Of a DNA stretch of 64,000 bases, positions 38,358 through 50,700 are shown in pieces (position 1 is the first letter of the stretch; each line of letters opens with the position of its first letter). Under the pieces are notes generated by a model. The model was not told where the DNA came from. It saw only the letters and a program-made list of their open reading frames with translations, and ran no database searches. A program made the position numbers and the translations under genes. Source of the DNA: Bretschneidera sinensis. Its lineage: Eukaryota > Streptophyta > Magnoliopsida > Brassicales > Akaniaceae. The stretch spans positions 128,962,536 to 129,026,535 of the forward strand of contig CM043699.1 in assembly GCA_023935145.1 (NCBI GenBank), in the 5' to 3' direction.

Positions 38358-41089
38358 GCGGAACCTCACTGTGGCAATCTGGCGTCTCAATCAAATTGAA
38401 GGTACTGAGCTTCATCGCCACCACAGGTATATATTCTAATTTAAGTCCAGTTCAATTAATCTTGATTGCTTAGCTTAGAATCTGCTAGTTTGTGATGAGA
38501 GATTAACAACTTGAAATGGATTTGTGTTTGTGTTGGTCTTGTACTTTTACCATTGATTTAAGGTGAAGATGTAATTTTTGTGGCTAAATTGATAGGGTTT
38601 GAAAACAAGTTCTTGATTTGAATACATAGATGATGTGGTTTTGGTTTAAATTATGTCATTGATTGTACAACTAATTTTTGTGGCTAAATTGGATTCTCTA
38701 GCCACAATGAGCTATCATTTTCTTGGTTAAAATTTCACTTTCTTTAAGGTTTGATACTGCTATGAATTGTTTACGCATAGCAGTGAATTTATGCCCAAGA
38801 GAGAGAGAGAGAGCTAGAGCACAAACATTTTCTGGTGCGGTGGAGAGAGGAAAGAGCAGAGAGCAGAGAATGCACTAAGGCAAAATTCCCTGTACAGAGA
38901 GAGAGAGAGCATGCAAAAAATCATAATATGCATGACGTATTCTTTACTTTGATTTAGTTTTACATCCTATATTCAAACAAGAAAACAATAAATTCCACAA
39001 ATCAGATATGAATCATGCTCTAATTGAATTCTTTCGTTGAGAACAAGTTTTGATACCAATTCTTTTCTATCAAGGGGGTTATGGAAACTTGGGGGTTTAT
39101 TGGTTTGGAATATTCTTTGATAAGGGTTTTATAGTGTTAGAATTTTATTGGAGTTGAGATTCTTTTATGAGGATACGCATCGCGGATTGATTGGAGTGAC
39201 GGTGTATCCATTTGGGTCATTCTCGTTTCTCTGTAGATGATTAATTGCTGATTGGCATTTTCCTTATCTTCTTATATTTCTTTGTGATTTTTCTTCTTTT
39301 TAGTCTTTTATTTACCTTTTTGTGCTGACCCGTGTGACACTAACAATTTCTAAAGATGATGCAAGGATTACAATGACAATATCTAGTTTTTGTATGTCTG
39401 AAATGATTCAGTAAATTCTTCTCTAGATGCCATTACTATTGTTATGGTTTGGTCCATATTTCTGGTATACAATTTAACAGTAAATTAACAATATGTTAAT
39501 ATTTGCAAATATACCAAGTCATTTGCATTTTCTGCTAAGTGCAATTCTTCGGTGCTCTGTGTATGGCCATTGGAGATAGAAAATAAGCATGAAAAAAATA
39601 GGCTATGAAACTTGATTTAATAAGCTTCAAGTTTTCAGTTGTATGTTGCCAGGCAATGAGTTAAAGAGGGGTTGGTCTAGAGTGGTTTAAAGTACTTGCT
39701 TGGATTTCTCATGATGAACCTGGTACAGAAATATGTTTTATCCTGTTAAATCTCAGTGTTCTATACCTTGTTCCATTTGAGAATAATGTTCTTTTCCTTT
39801 TTTTTGTTGTTCCTGAATCATGGGTGTTGCAAGAGTAGAAAGTGGCCTGCTTTTCTGGTTGGGTTCTATTCTTTTGAACTTAATTTGTTCCGCGAAAGTG
39901 AAAATGTGATTGATTGCAATAATTAAAAGTGTTGCTGCTTACGTTAAGGATGATGAGAACATTTAATGAAATGATACTTTGGATACTATTTGAATGTTAG
40001 AACTGTGGAAATGGTAGGAACATTTGATTTTCAGGGATGGAAAATTTTAGGACAATTGGATGCTAGGGTTCCCTTTTGGATGCCTTACTATTCCCCATGA
40101 TTTTTTTTTTTCTTTTTGCATTTATATGCCATCGGTTGCATCTTGCATCCCATTTATATGAATATCATTGGAGAAAGGTATAAACATTCTTACCTGAAAT
40201 TAGTTTCTGTTATAAATAATGTCATTGATAATCTTTTTGAGGAAGACTCGAAGAAAATTGACCAAGATATGCCATGTAGAAAAAACTAATATGAAAATTT
40301 GTTCTTAGTGCATAGTTGTATGATTAATGATTCTTGCAGTATGTTGAAAACTATAAGCTCGAGAATTAATTGAGATGACTTTCTTATTAATAAAACTTCC
40401 ACCGTAATGGATTCTGTTCATTGCAGTTTAAAAGAAGGAATACTCAATTGGGAGATGTTGAAGTTCAAGTCAAAGTTTACTCGTGAAGTTTTGCTCTGCA
40501 GAGTATGCCACTAATCTTGTTTTCATCTAATCTTAACAGTGAATAGTGTACTTTCTTTTTTATAGTCCAGTGACAATAAAATCATGCATGTTCATATTTG
40601 AAAAGTATCCTTTTGTTTCTGCTATCATGTCGTCATCTAAAATACATTTTTCTTCGTTTTTTTGATCATTCATCTACAACAAACCAGTATATTCCATTGT
40701 CATCTTGTACCGAATGATGGTTGCTGCAATTGTTTTGTATTTGCAGGTTGGGCATTTTTACGAAGCTATTGGAATAGCATGATATCGTCTCATTTAAGTT
40801 TCTCTTATTGTATATCATAGAGCAATGTGTAGATATTTTGGTACAGATTGATTGACTGTATTGTAATAGTTACCATAGAAATTAAGATGTGAATGTTAAT
40901 ATGATTTTTTGGGATGGTATGATGTATTGTATAGAAATAGAATGAGTTGTTTTCCATCTCATTTGTAAAGTCCTAATTTTGTAAAACAAAAGTATGTCAT
41001 GTTTAAGATATTGAGCTATTTTACAAGAAGAATGATATGCTGTTATTCTCATTTTATCAAATTATACATGAAAGTTTTATTTCTTGTTT

Positions 41090-41515
41090 TAATTTTTGAG
41101 AATTTAACATGGAGAGAAGGAAAAGAGTTATATTTGATTCATGATTGTTATATTAAAATTGTATTCAATTATTTTATTATTTTCAGAAAGAAAACTATTA
41201 TATGATATGTGTGTGTGTGTTTTGAGAATTTAACATGGAGAGAAGGAAGAAAGTTATGTTTGATTCATGATTGTTATATTAAAATTGTATTCAACTATTT
41301 TATTATTTTCAAAATGAACTATTATATGGTGTGTGTATGATATTTGATATTTGATTCATGATTGTTATATTAAAATTGTATTCAATTATTTTATTATTTT
41401 CAAAATGAACTATTATATGGTGTGTGTGATTTGATTCATGATTGTTATATTAAAATTGTATTCAACTATTTTTTTTTTATTTTCAAAAGGAACTATTATA
41501 TGGTGTGTGTGTGTG
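41090..41515. repeat. tandem minisatellite near the right end of the 4.5-kb element
   Basis: The unit GATTCATGATTGTTATATTAAAATTGTATTCAA...ACTATTATATGGTGTGTGT occurs four times at irregular periods of about 75-130 bp, each ending in a short GT run. Confidence 0.8.
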
Positions 41516-41940
41516 TTAAAGAAATATATTTAGTAAAATTGAGAAATGAAATTAATATAAGTTTCAAAATTAAATTAAAAATTGAAAATAGTTACCAAAA
41601 GTTATATCTAAAAAGTTTTCTATTTTTAAAATAAGATTATCCAAACAACATTTTACTGTTTTCTGTGTTGGAAACAGTTTTTCGAGATACAATTATCCAA
41701 ACATGTTTTTTTTAAGAAAACACAAAAACTGTTTTAAGTTTTCGCGTGCGTGTTAAAGAAATATATTTATTAAAATTGAGAAATGAAATTAATTTAAGTT
41801 TCAAAATTAAATTAAAAATTGAATATAGTTACCAAAAGTTATATCTAAAAAGTTTTCTATTTTCAAAATAGGATTATCCAAACAACATTTTACTGTTTTC
41901 CGTGTTGGAAACAGTTTTTCGAGATACAATTATCCAAACA
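41515..41940. repeat. 189-bp duplicated block at the inner right end
   Basis: 41515-41703 and 41752-41940 are nearly identical copies of equal length (period 237 bp) that include subterminal AAACAGTTTTTCGAGATAC sequence. The element has therefore duplicated part of its own terminal region. Confidence 0.88.
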
Positions 41941-42364
41941 CTATAAAACTGTTTTCAGTTTTCATTTTTAAAAACAGTTTTTGAAAACTGATAACAATAA
42001 ATTATTACCCAAACATATCCCTAGAAACTTACGAATTAATGGAGAAAATTCAAATGAAAAGAAATCAATACAAGGAGGTGAGGGTGAGACCACCGAGAGC
42101 AGAATTTCAGTCATTTGTTGGATTAGTATGCCTATATTTGCATACCTTATTTGGACGTGAGCTCTCTTTAATTATTTCTTCTAGTAACCAGTCCACTCCA
42201 TTTCCATTTTGAACGGCCCGAATCCCTTTCTTTAATAGTATTTGAGAACGGCCCGAATCCCTTTCTGATTTTTTTTTCAAAATATTTATAATAAAAAATG
42301 TTAATAGAATTTTAATTTTTCTCTCGTGGTGTATTACATTTTTATTTTTTTATGTGCATTTAAC

Positions 42365-42370
42365 ATTTTC

Positions 42371-42409
<39 letters not shown>

Positions 42410-42410
42410 C
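42365..42410. repeat. (AT)n microsatellite
   Basis: A run of about 14-15 AT units between the 4.5-kb element and the 3' end of chlorophyllase. Confidence 0.9.
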
Positions 42411-42855
42411 TTTATATTTAATTTTTAGAGCAATTTTATTGATGAATAGTGATTGAAAATGGTACATTACAATCAATTGAAAGTTTTAAAATTTATTGTA
42501 CCAAATTCGTAATTCAAAAACCTAAATGTTAGATTTTTTTTTTTTTTTTATCAGAACCAAATTGTTGGATGTTACTAGTTTAAGGATTGTAAGTTTAATT
42601 TTCCCTTAAGAAAAAGCTTATCCTCAAATCATAATACATACAGCAACTCATAGCAAATTCACAAAAACATACATCATATAGGCACCAATGTGAACAAGAG
42701 ATTCTTGTCTACATTTGGCCTATGAGAATTTTTAGATCAAAAGTATTTTTTACTCTCAAAAAGAGAGAGAAAATTTCTCTATCCCTCTCTCTCTCTCCAT
42801 CTAATATGAAAAACAATTTGATCCAAAAAAATCCATGATTAAACTCGTACAAATT

Positions 42856-45251
42856 TCATACAAGAAATTCAATAGTTCTAAGCTCCACAGGTGCAGGTTC
42901 ATGCCCATCTCTTATCGCCATTAATATGCTATCATCACCACCCAGATAAGCTTTCATAAAAGCAACAATAATGCCTCCAACAAACCTCCTCATTGGTTCC
43001 CTAGACTTCCCTTTCTTACAAACACAATATGTAGCTTTCCCTCTAATCCCCTTAGTATCGTCATCAAGCATATCAAGATGACCATAATCCTCAACAACAA
43101 AATGACAAGCCGGTTTTCGACATTCATTGAAAAACTCTTCATGGTTGACTCCTTTGGGAGCACAAGGAAGGAGGAGTAAAGGGACTTCACCTAAGCCTGA
43201 ACCAATAACAAGCACTGACATATCGAGATCAAATGAATGGGGAGCATAGGTGAGTATTGGTGGAGGGGTTTGCTTTCCTTCGTACACTCCAGCAACTGGG
43301 TCTATGCCTATTAAGGCTAAAAATTTCAATGTGGTAGCTGCCTTTTGAAGTGCTAGTGCAAAAGCAGTTTTCCCTCCACGACTATGCCCTGCAAGTGCAA
43401 GCTTGCTTAGATTTGGCCTAACATCAGGTGGGAGCACGTCTTGGAGTCCTTCAGACAACCAATTCGTCGTCGCGGCAGCAGATTTTATCTCATCACTTGA
43501 ATCTAGTCCGGCCAGGTTATATAACTGTTGAGTGCATAGAATAAATGTATTATACTATGAAATAAAGTAGTAAAATATTGTTTCTTTATGATTTTTGTTT
43601 CAATTTACTTTTCTTTTGTCTTTTACAACGTGTTTGGGACGGAGGAGAAGGGAGGGAGGGAGGGCATTGGGCATAAGGAGGGAGGGAGGGTATTAAATCC
43701 CCTCAAACCATAATTTTTCACACCCTCCGATTTGAGAGTATGGGAGGAGAAGGGGATTGAAACTTACTAATTTAATCATTCCCTTCTCCTTCCCCTTCAG
43801 ACCAAAGAAGGGGAAGGTACTTTACCCTCTCATTTTTTTTTAATTAAAAATCCAAATGGAGGAACTTTACCCTCTATTACACTCCCATTTTTTATTTTGA
43901 AGGCCAGAACAAGCTAACAGGATATAAGTTACCAGTTGCTTCTGTCCTGCAATCTATCTATATGGCCGAAAACTCAGTTTTTTATTTTCATTTTTATTTT
44001 TATGATAAAAGAGCTCCATGAGGACAACATGGGACAAAGCCATTAAAAAAGGTATTTTCTATTGTTGTATGTTTCAACTGGGCACTGGCATTTTGATAAA
44101 TGAAAAATGAATATCGAACCGATATCAACATAATGAATTTGTATAATCTTTTATAAATCATGAAGTGTACAGGATATTTAAGGCCGAATTCAACCCTACC
44201 AACCTATAAAACAAGTGAAAGTGACCATTATAATTTGATTAAATTGGGAAATCAAGAGCAAGAAATTTAAAAGATAGGTTATTTAGCTATATTGCCAACA
44301 TGGTCAAAACCAGCCAAAGGGAAGGGAAAATGAGAGAGAATGAAAACAAATGTGTTCTAAGAGTCTGAGTACCTATGACATTTGAATGTGAAGATAATAT
44401 AAAAGGCAAAGAAGAAATACTAGTATGAGATATGAACCTTAACGAAGAAAAACAAAAACAGCATTCTCAATTCTCATATTGCTGGGGTTTAGAACATTGT
44501 AAGATTTTTTAGCCTTCTAGCTCTGCCCCACTGCCAATCACATCATGATGCCTATCAAACTTGTTTTCATATCTGCCTTTGAAAAAGTGAAAGCTTAAAG
44601 AAGCTCACAAATGGTTTGCCTTCTCGACAAAGTCCCCAAAATAGCATCACGTGGCACTACAGATCTCAACATTAATGACGTTTTAAAGTGAATCAAATGT
44701 TTGATTAATCGTCGCAAGAGGAACAATTGCAATGGTTTGATTAGCAATTCCTCAATAAAACCACCCCACCAGTCTCTCTTGCCAACAGAAAGGCTACTAC
44801 AAGCAATCATATTATATTCCAGTCCAAAAATCAGACCCTCCTAATGAATTTGATTAAACATTATGTAAACAAAATCTGGAGTGTGTAAAAATTCTGCCCG
44901 GTTCTAGGATCAGATGTTGCAGACATAAATAAACATGACATAATTATTATTGATTCTATATGAAGAGGAAGGAGGGGCATAATTAATTACCTGAGGAGCA
45001 ATGACAATGAACCCATGAGACGCAACATGTTGCATGAGCTGAGAGTAGAAAGAGTTGCAGAGAAGGTAACCATGGAGAAGAATTAGAAGTGGGAATTCTC
45101 CTGCTTCACAGGGCATGGCAATCAACAGTGGCTTTGGAGGTGGAACAGGAAGTGAAGCCCTTCTGGTGCATGTGCCTGATGATTCTACTGTTTCAAGCTT
45201 TGTTGTGTACCTACCATTCTCAAAAACATTTGTAGCAGAAGAAGAAGACAT
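42856..45251 (-). CDS. CLH2: chlorophyllase, type 2
   Basis: Two exons, 45251-44991 and 43524-42856, with a 1466-bp GT-AG intron, give 309 residues, the usual chlorophyllase length. The enzyme is a serine hydrolase that removes phytol from chlorophyll to give chlorophyllide. The nucleophile Ser lies in GHSRGGKTAFA (Ser at about 135), the Asp in LIGIDPVAG (about 162) and the His in EDYGHLDMLDDD (about 236). The GHSRG box is the lipase motif of the family. The start MSSSSATNVFENGRY, the LLHGYLLCNSFYSQL stretch and the FVGG...AYLGGDD end match CLH2 rather than CLH1. No strong N-terminal transit peptide is visible. No break was found, so the gene looks intact. Confidence 0.95.
43633..43905. repeat. 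purine/pyrimidine-rich insert in the chlorophyllase intron
   Basis: GGAGGGAGGGAGGG-type runs (43650-43664 and 43680-43690) are followed by complementary CCCTTCTCCTTCCCCTTC about 100 bp later and further TACCCTCT runs. The composition stands out from the rest of the intron and fits a degraded MITE of the kind that carries GGGAGGGG-rich ends. Plus strand has G-quadruplex potential. Confidence 0.5.
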
Positions 45252-46301
45252 GTCTCTGTGCTATTGAGCTTGGTTTTTTTCAATTTCTAATTTTGGTGTA
45301 TGGGATAAGTTTGTGTGTGGCATTTATACACTCACCAATTGGCAGTAGCAGAGAGGCAAAACAGTAGGTAGGCTGCTTTAATGTTTTCACGTGTTTCTTA
45401 TTGTTTGGGTTGTTTTGACATTTTCATTTGATTGGTAGGCTCATAACTGCATGTTAGTGCTCTATGCTTGCACTGGCCATGTGCGTAGATAGTAGGCTTT
45501 GGTAGGCTGTTTTAATGTTTTAAGGTATTGTCGGCTGTTTTAATGTTTTAACACGTTCGTGTAATAAATTAGGGGCAGAACAGTTGTAAGCCTTGTAGGC
45601 TGTTTAAATGTTTTCACACGTTTCCTATTGTTTGGGTTGTTATGATTTTTTTTTTCTTTTCTTTCATTGGGCTGAGAAAGCCATAGGCCAGCCATGGGTT
45701 TATTGTTGGGCCCAAAATTGAGTTCCATATAGTATATTTTAGGCCTACCATCAAATTTGGCAGATATATTTCCCGCTTGGAAAGATATCAACGATGATAT
45801 TTGGCTGCTTAGCATCACTCATATTCTGTGGTTACATCGTATATGGCACTGGTGTCTTGATCAAGCGTTACAGCTGGAGTCTAGGTGTTGCCAAAAAGGA
45901 AAACTAAATGCAGTGTATCACTGCATCAGACAGAGCACAAAAGCAATAAAATAGTGGGGGCGGTCATTTGTGTATATAGATACTTTTATTTATTTATTTT
46001 AATTATATTTATCAAATTTTATTTGATTTTTTTACTTCTTCCATATAAATTACTCTATTTTTTTTAAATACTTAGGACTAAAATAAAAGTTGAAAGAGTA
46101 AAATTTTGAAAGGATTTACGGGAGAATTTTATAGAGTCACGAAAAACTCTAAAAAAAACAGAAAGTAATCATGTGAATTTTATTTTTGAAATTTAGCATA
46201 CATGAAATTTCTCAAAATTCAATGTGGAGATTTTCAAAGGGTGTGAATTATGAAGGAATTGAATAATAAATAATAAATTAGAAATTTTAATATAAATATT
46301 A
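45252..46301. other. promoter side of chlorophyllase, then intergenic
   Basis: Between 45370 and 45640 a phrase GTAGGCTGTTTTAATGTTTT recurs four times with variable spacing, two copies continuing into CACGTTTCYTATTGTTTGGGTTG. This is a local duplication upstream of the gene. From about 45740 there is a short open frame without known features, then AT-rich DNA. Confidence 0.5.
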
Positions 46302-47705
46302 TGTCAGGTGTTAACGATCAGCAACTAGAGGAAATTGCTGAGAGAAGCAAGCAAGACAAAGAGGTGATCCACGAGTAGCTCTAAGTGCCACGCGATGAGT
46401 TAGATTTACTTTAAGTAATCAAGATAAATATGAAATATATAGTGATAATATTTGAATAAATTATTAACTTATGATTTGATAATAGATGAAACTTGATTGA
46501 TGGTTATGATAGAAATAATTGATATGTAGAGAATTATTATATGAGAAATAATATTATTGGTATAATGAGTCGCTTTAATAATGAAGGTAATAAATGAAAT
46601 TCTTGACTAGCTATAGTTGATAAATTGATATGATATATAAGGAGAAGAAATTAGTGAAATTGATCAAATAATAATTTGAGAAGAAACATGATAGCTAATT
46701 TGAAAATCTAAATATATGCTTGTTTTTATATTGTTGTATATATGTATATTTCATATCATTGTTCATATGCATATACATGAAATAAAATAACCGTGAGGGC
46801 AGCCAATCTAAATGAAAACCATGACAGCCGGTATATGCTGGAAATAAATGAAAATCGTGACAGCTGGTATATGCTGGAAATAAATGAATGTTGTGACAGC
46901 CAGTATATGCTAGAAATAAAAGAATCAGGAGGGCAGCTGGTCTAAGCTAAAACATGTCAACATGTGGGAAGATGTTCCCAATAATAATAACATTTAAATT
47001 CACGCATTGCATTTGTATTAAATATTGATTGTTATTGCTTGAGATGTTAAAGTGCTATTCATGATTGTAAATTTATTGATAGATGAATGAGTCTCACAAA
47101 GAGACAAATATTCTGAGGAAGAAATGTGGAAATATGATATGATGATAATTATCTGGGTGACTAATTATATACTGTAAACCTCATAATGAGGTAATTATGA
47201 GATAGGATTGATAGTTTTAAGATGATTAATTATATGAAAAGATATAAAGGATGAGAATTTTGATATGAGTTGTGATAATAGAATATTATTATCAAAATAT
47301 ATGAATGAATATTGGAAGAAAAATTATACAAAGTGAATACTTTCGGTAAATTTAATTCACTGAGCTTGTGAAGCTCACTCCTCATTGTTAAATAATTTCA
47401 GGTAGCAGGCAAGACAGGTAGATTGACGAGCTGATATTCAGATCAAGTCATTATCTGTAAGCTACGTGGTCCACATCCTCAGACTAATGAGAAAATAAAA
47501 ATTTATTTGTAAATATTCATGCATATTATGTTGTATAAAATGTTTAAGTTGATATTTGAATGATGTATCTCCCCTATTAAGGGTTGAGAATCGATGTAAA
47601 CAATTGCAAATGATATTTTTATTGTTGCATTTATGTGTCGTGCTGATATTTTCAAAATGTGACAACATTATCTCGGGGGTGGCCAACCCAGGATGGGTCG
47701 TTACA
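46302..47705 (-). mobile_element. Gypsy-type LTR (solo or terminal)
   Basis: On the minus strand it starts TGTAACGACCCATCCTGGG and ends near 46302 with CTGACA, and it carries the GAGGAGTGAGCTTCACAAGC phrase common in plant Ty3/Gypsy LTRs. No internal Gypsy domains lie beside it. The flanking five bases (TATTA and TCTTG) do not match, so it is not a clean solo LTR insertion. It directly abuts the truncated 3' end of the next Copia element. The outer left border is less sure than the right. Confidence 0.6.
46796..46945. repeat. tandem repeat of about 36 bp inside the Gypsy-type LTR
   Basis: Four imperfect units of the type GTGACAGCYGGTATATGCTGGAAATAAATGAA. Confidence 0.8.
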
Positions 47706-47769
47706 TCTTGGCTGCAGTATCTCTTTATCTGGATGTTATCAACCTCTTCTACATTCTCTTCTTGATCTA

Positions 47770-50700
47770 CTTGGGGCAATTGAAGGTTGAAAGCTTTTGC
47801 AATAATCTTACTTTTGTGAAAATATCTACTAATTGGTGTTCAATGTCTACAAAATTTAGGACAACATTCCCATTCTCGACATGATCACGAATGAAATGGT
47901 GCCTAATTTCTATGTATTTAGCTTTAGAATGATGAACAAGATTTTTTTTTTAAAAAACAGATAGTGCTAGTGTTATCACAATAATTATGGATCTTAGAAT
48001 TCAAACCCATAGTCTAAGAGTTGTTGTCACATCCATAGTAATTGAGCATAACAGCTACTGACTGTGATGTTTTCAGCTTCTGTGGTAGATAGTGCCACGG
48101 AGTTTTGCTTCTTACTAAACTAAGAGATCAGCATGTTTCTTAGAAATTGGCATGCCCCACTTATGCTTCTTCAAGATACTTTACATCCTTTATAGTTAGC
48201 ATTTGAATAAGCTTGTAATTGAAACAAAGAATCTCTCGAGTAAAAGAGACCAAGATCAGGTTTATATGCCAAATAACGAAAAATGCGTTTAACCACAAAT
48301 AAATGAGATTCTCTAGGAGAAGCTTGAAAGTGAGCACAAAGACATACGCTGAACATTATGTCCGATCTGTTAGCAATCAAGTATAAAAGTGAACCTATCA
48401 TGCTTCTATACAATTTCTGATCTATAATCTTACCTTGTTTGTCTGAGTCAAGTGATTTACCTGTCGCCATGGGCATTTTATAGTGGTGTGAGCTCTCAAA
48501 TCCAAATTGTTTAAGTAGATCTCTGATGTACTTGGATTGATTTATAAAGATTACTTCATTTGTTTGGGCTATTTGAAGACCCAAGAAATATTGAAGCTCA
48601 CCCATCAACTCATCTCGAATTTCGTGGTCATAACACTTGAGAACTCTTGACAGAGAGATTCAGTAGTAGACCCAAAATAATGTCATCCACATAGATATGC
48701 ACTAATAAAATGCCTTCCTCTTGAGTTTTTATGAATAATATAATGTCCAATTTGCTTTTTTAAAACCATTTTCTATTAAAAACATGCTAAATCTTTCATG
48801 GCAAGTATGTGGAGCTTGTTTTAAACCATAAAGAGCTTTTTTCAATTTAAAAACATGATTTGGTAAATGTGGGTCCTCAAAACCAAGAAATTATTCTACG
48901 TAAACTTCCTCATTTATGAAACCTTTTAAAAACGCACTTTTGATGTCCATTTGAAAAAAGTTTAAAGTCTCTAAAACATGCAAATGCTAATAACACATGG
49001 ATACTTTCTAACCTAGCTACATGTGTATAAGTCTCATCGTAATCTATACCCTCTTCTTGACAATATTCTTTGGAAACTAATATGGCCTCATTCCTAGTCA
49101 CAGTGCCTGTTTCATCCATCTTGTTTCTAAAAACCTATTTTGTTCCTATGATGGATGGATGGTCAGGCCTAGGTACTAAGGTCCATACGTTATTCCGAGT
49201 GAACTGGCTAAGTTCTTCATGCATTGTAGTCACCCAATACTAATCAAGAAGAGCCTCATCTATGCTTTGTGGTTCTATATGAGATATGAATGCATGACTG
49301 GAGTAGATATTAGAGATCAATCCATAATTTGAACAAACCTTTTTGGATCGAGTAGTTATACTCCCGTTAGATCATCTTTTACCTTGTTGAGAGGATGACT
49401 ACACTTGTGCTTCCAATTCTTTATAGAAAGTTGATCCGTGTCATCAATCTGAGGAGGTTTTTCTTGTTCCTTCTTTTCTTGCGAGTTCGAGGTTTCAAGA
49501 TCCATTTCCATATAGGGTGCAAAATTTCCATCTTCTTCATGAGATGTTAACTTCTTTAATTCTGATAAGAAGAGGTCTACTTCATCTTCATTTGAGGGGT
49601 TAATTTTGACAGGGAAATCAAATTTATTAAATATAACATGTATGGATTCTTCTACAGTTAGGGTGTGTTTATTAAATACCCTATATACTTTAGATGATGT
49701 AGAATAACCTAGAAATATATCTTCATCAGATTTATTGAGATGCCTCTTACCATTTTTGTGGATGCAAACTTTGCATCCAAAGGTGTGGAAATATGAAACG
49801 TTGGGCTTTCTTCCTTTCAACACCTCATAGGGAGTCTTATTGAGTAACGATTTAATGGAAGCCCTATTTAGGATGTAGAATGTTGTGTTTAATTCTTTCG
49901 CTCATAGATTTTATGCAAGGTTGTTTTCTAAAAGCATCGTGCGTGCAATGTTTACTAGAAAACCGTTTTTACATTCAATAACTCCGTTTTGTTGAGGTGT
50001 TCTTGGTGCAGAAAAGTTATGATCATTCCCTAAGTCGTCACAAAACTCATATAATGAGAAATGGTCTAATGGAAGCTCTATTTATGATGTAGCATGCTGT
50101 GTTTAATGTTTCTGCCCATAGATTTTGTGCAAGGTTGTTTTCTAAAAGCATTGTGAGTGCAATGTTTACTAGAAAACCGTTTTAAGTTCAACAACTATAT
50201 TTTGTTGAGGTGTTTTTGGTGCAGAAAAATTATAATCAATCCCTAAGTCGTCACAAAACTTGTTGAAACCAAAGTTTTTAAATTAAGACCATTTTCACTT
50301 CGGATAGAAGCGATGTTTAAATCCTTTTCATTTGAAATTCTTTTGAAAAATGGAATGAAGACAATTAGGACTTGATCTTTTTTTTTTTTTTTTAAATAAC
50401 ACCCAAGTAAAATGAAAGAATTCGTCAATAATAACAAATGCATATTGTTTGCGTCCTTGACTCATGGGTGTCAATGGGCCAATTAGGTCAATATGCAACA
50501 GTTGGAGTGGCCTAGATGATGAAACCACATTCTTACTTTTGAAAGAGGTTTTCCTTTGTTTTCCTAGTTGGCAAGATTCACAAATTTTATCTTTTTGAAA
50601 ACTTAATTTTGGTAAGCCAACAACCACATCAAGTTTTAACAAACGTGAAAGTTGTTTAATTGAAACATGGGCTAATCTTCTATGCCACACCCAACTATCA

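Larger units (their letters stand above)
37484..42021. mobile_element. probable 4.5-kb DNA transposon with terminal inverted repeats, no transposase
   Basis: Both ends are built of AAACAGTTTT/AAAACTG phrases in opposite orientation: the left starts AAGGTATGTC...TTTTCAAAAACAG and the right, reversed, starts GGGATATGTTTGGG...AGTTTTCAAAAACTG. The outermost eight flanking bases, AAGAATCT (37474-37481) and TAGAAACT (42022-42029), agree at six positions, weakly suggesting an 8-bp target duplication as in hAT elements; a Mutator-type origin is also possible. Inside are a C/T- and CG-rich block (37680-38400), a long T-rich middle resembling transcribed non-coding DNA, and tandem repeats near the right end. 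No transposase was seen. Confidence 0.6.

Noticed and set aside
44595..44810. 71-residue frame in the chlorophyllase intron
   Set aside because: No family features, and the two chlorophyllase exons join in frame without it.
45757..45954. 65-residue plus-strand frame with Trp-rich start
   Set aside because: Protein-like at first sight, but no family recognised and no supporting exon context; not enough to call a gene.
46796..46945. CRISPR-like array
   Set aside because: The units are contiguous imperfect tandem repeats in an LTR of a plant genome, without unique spacers.
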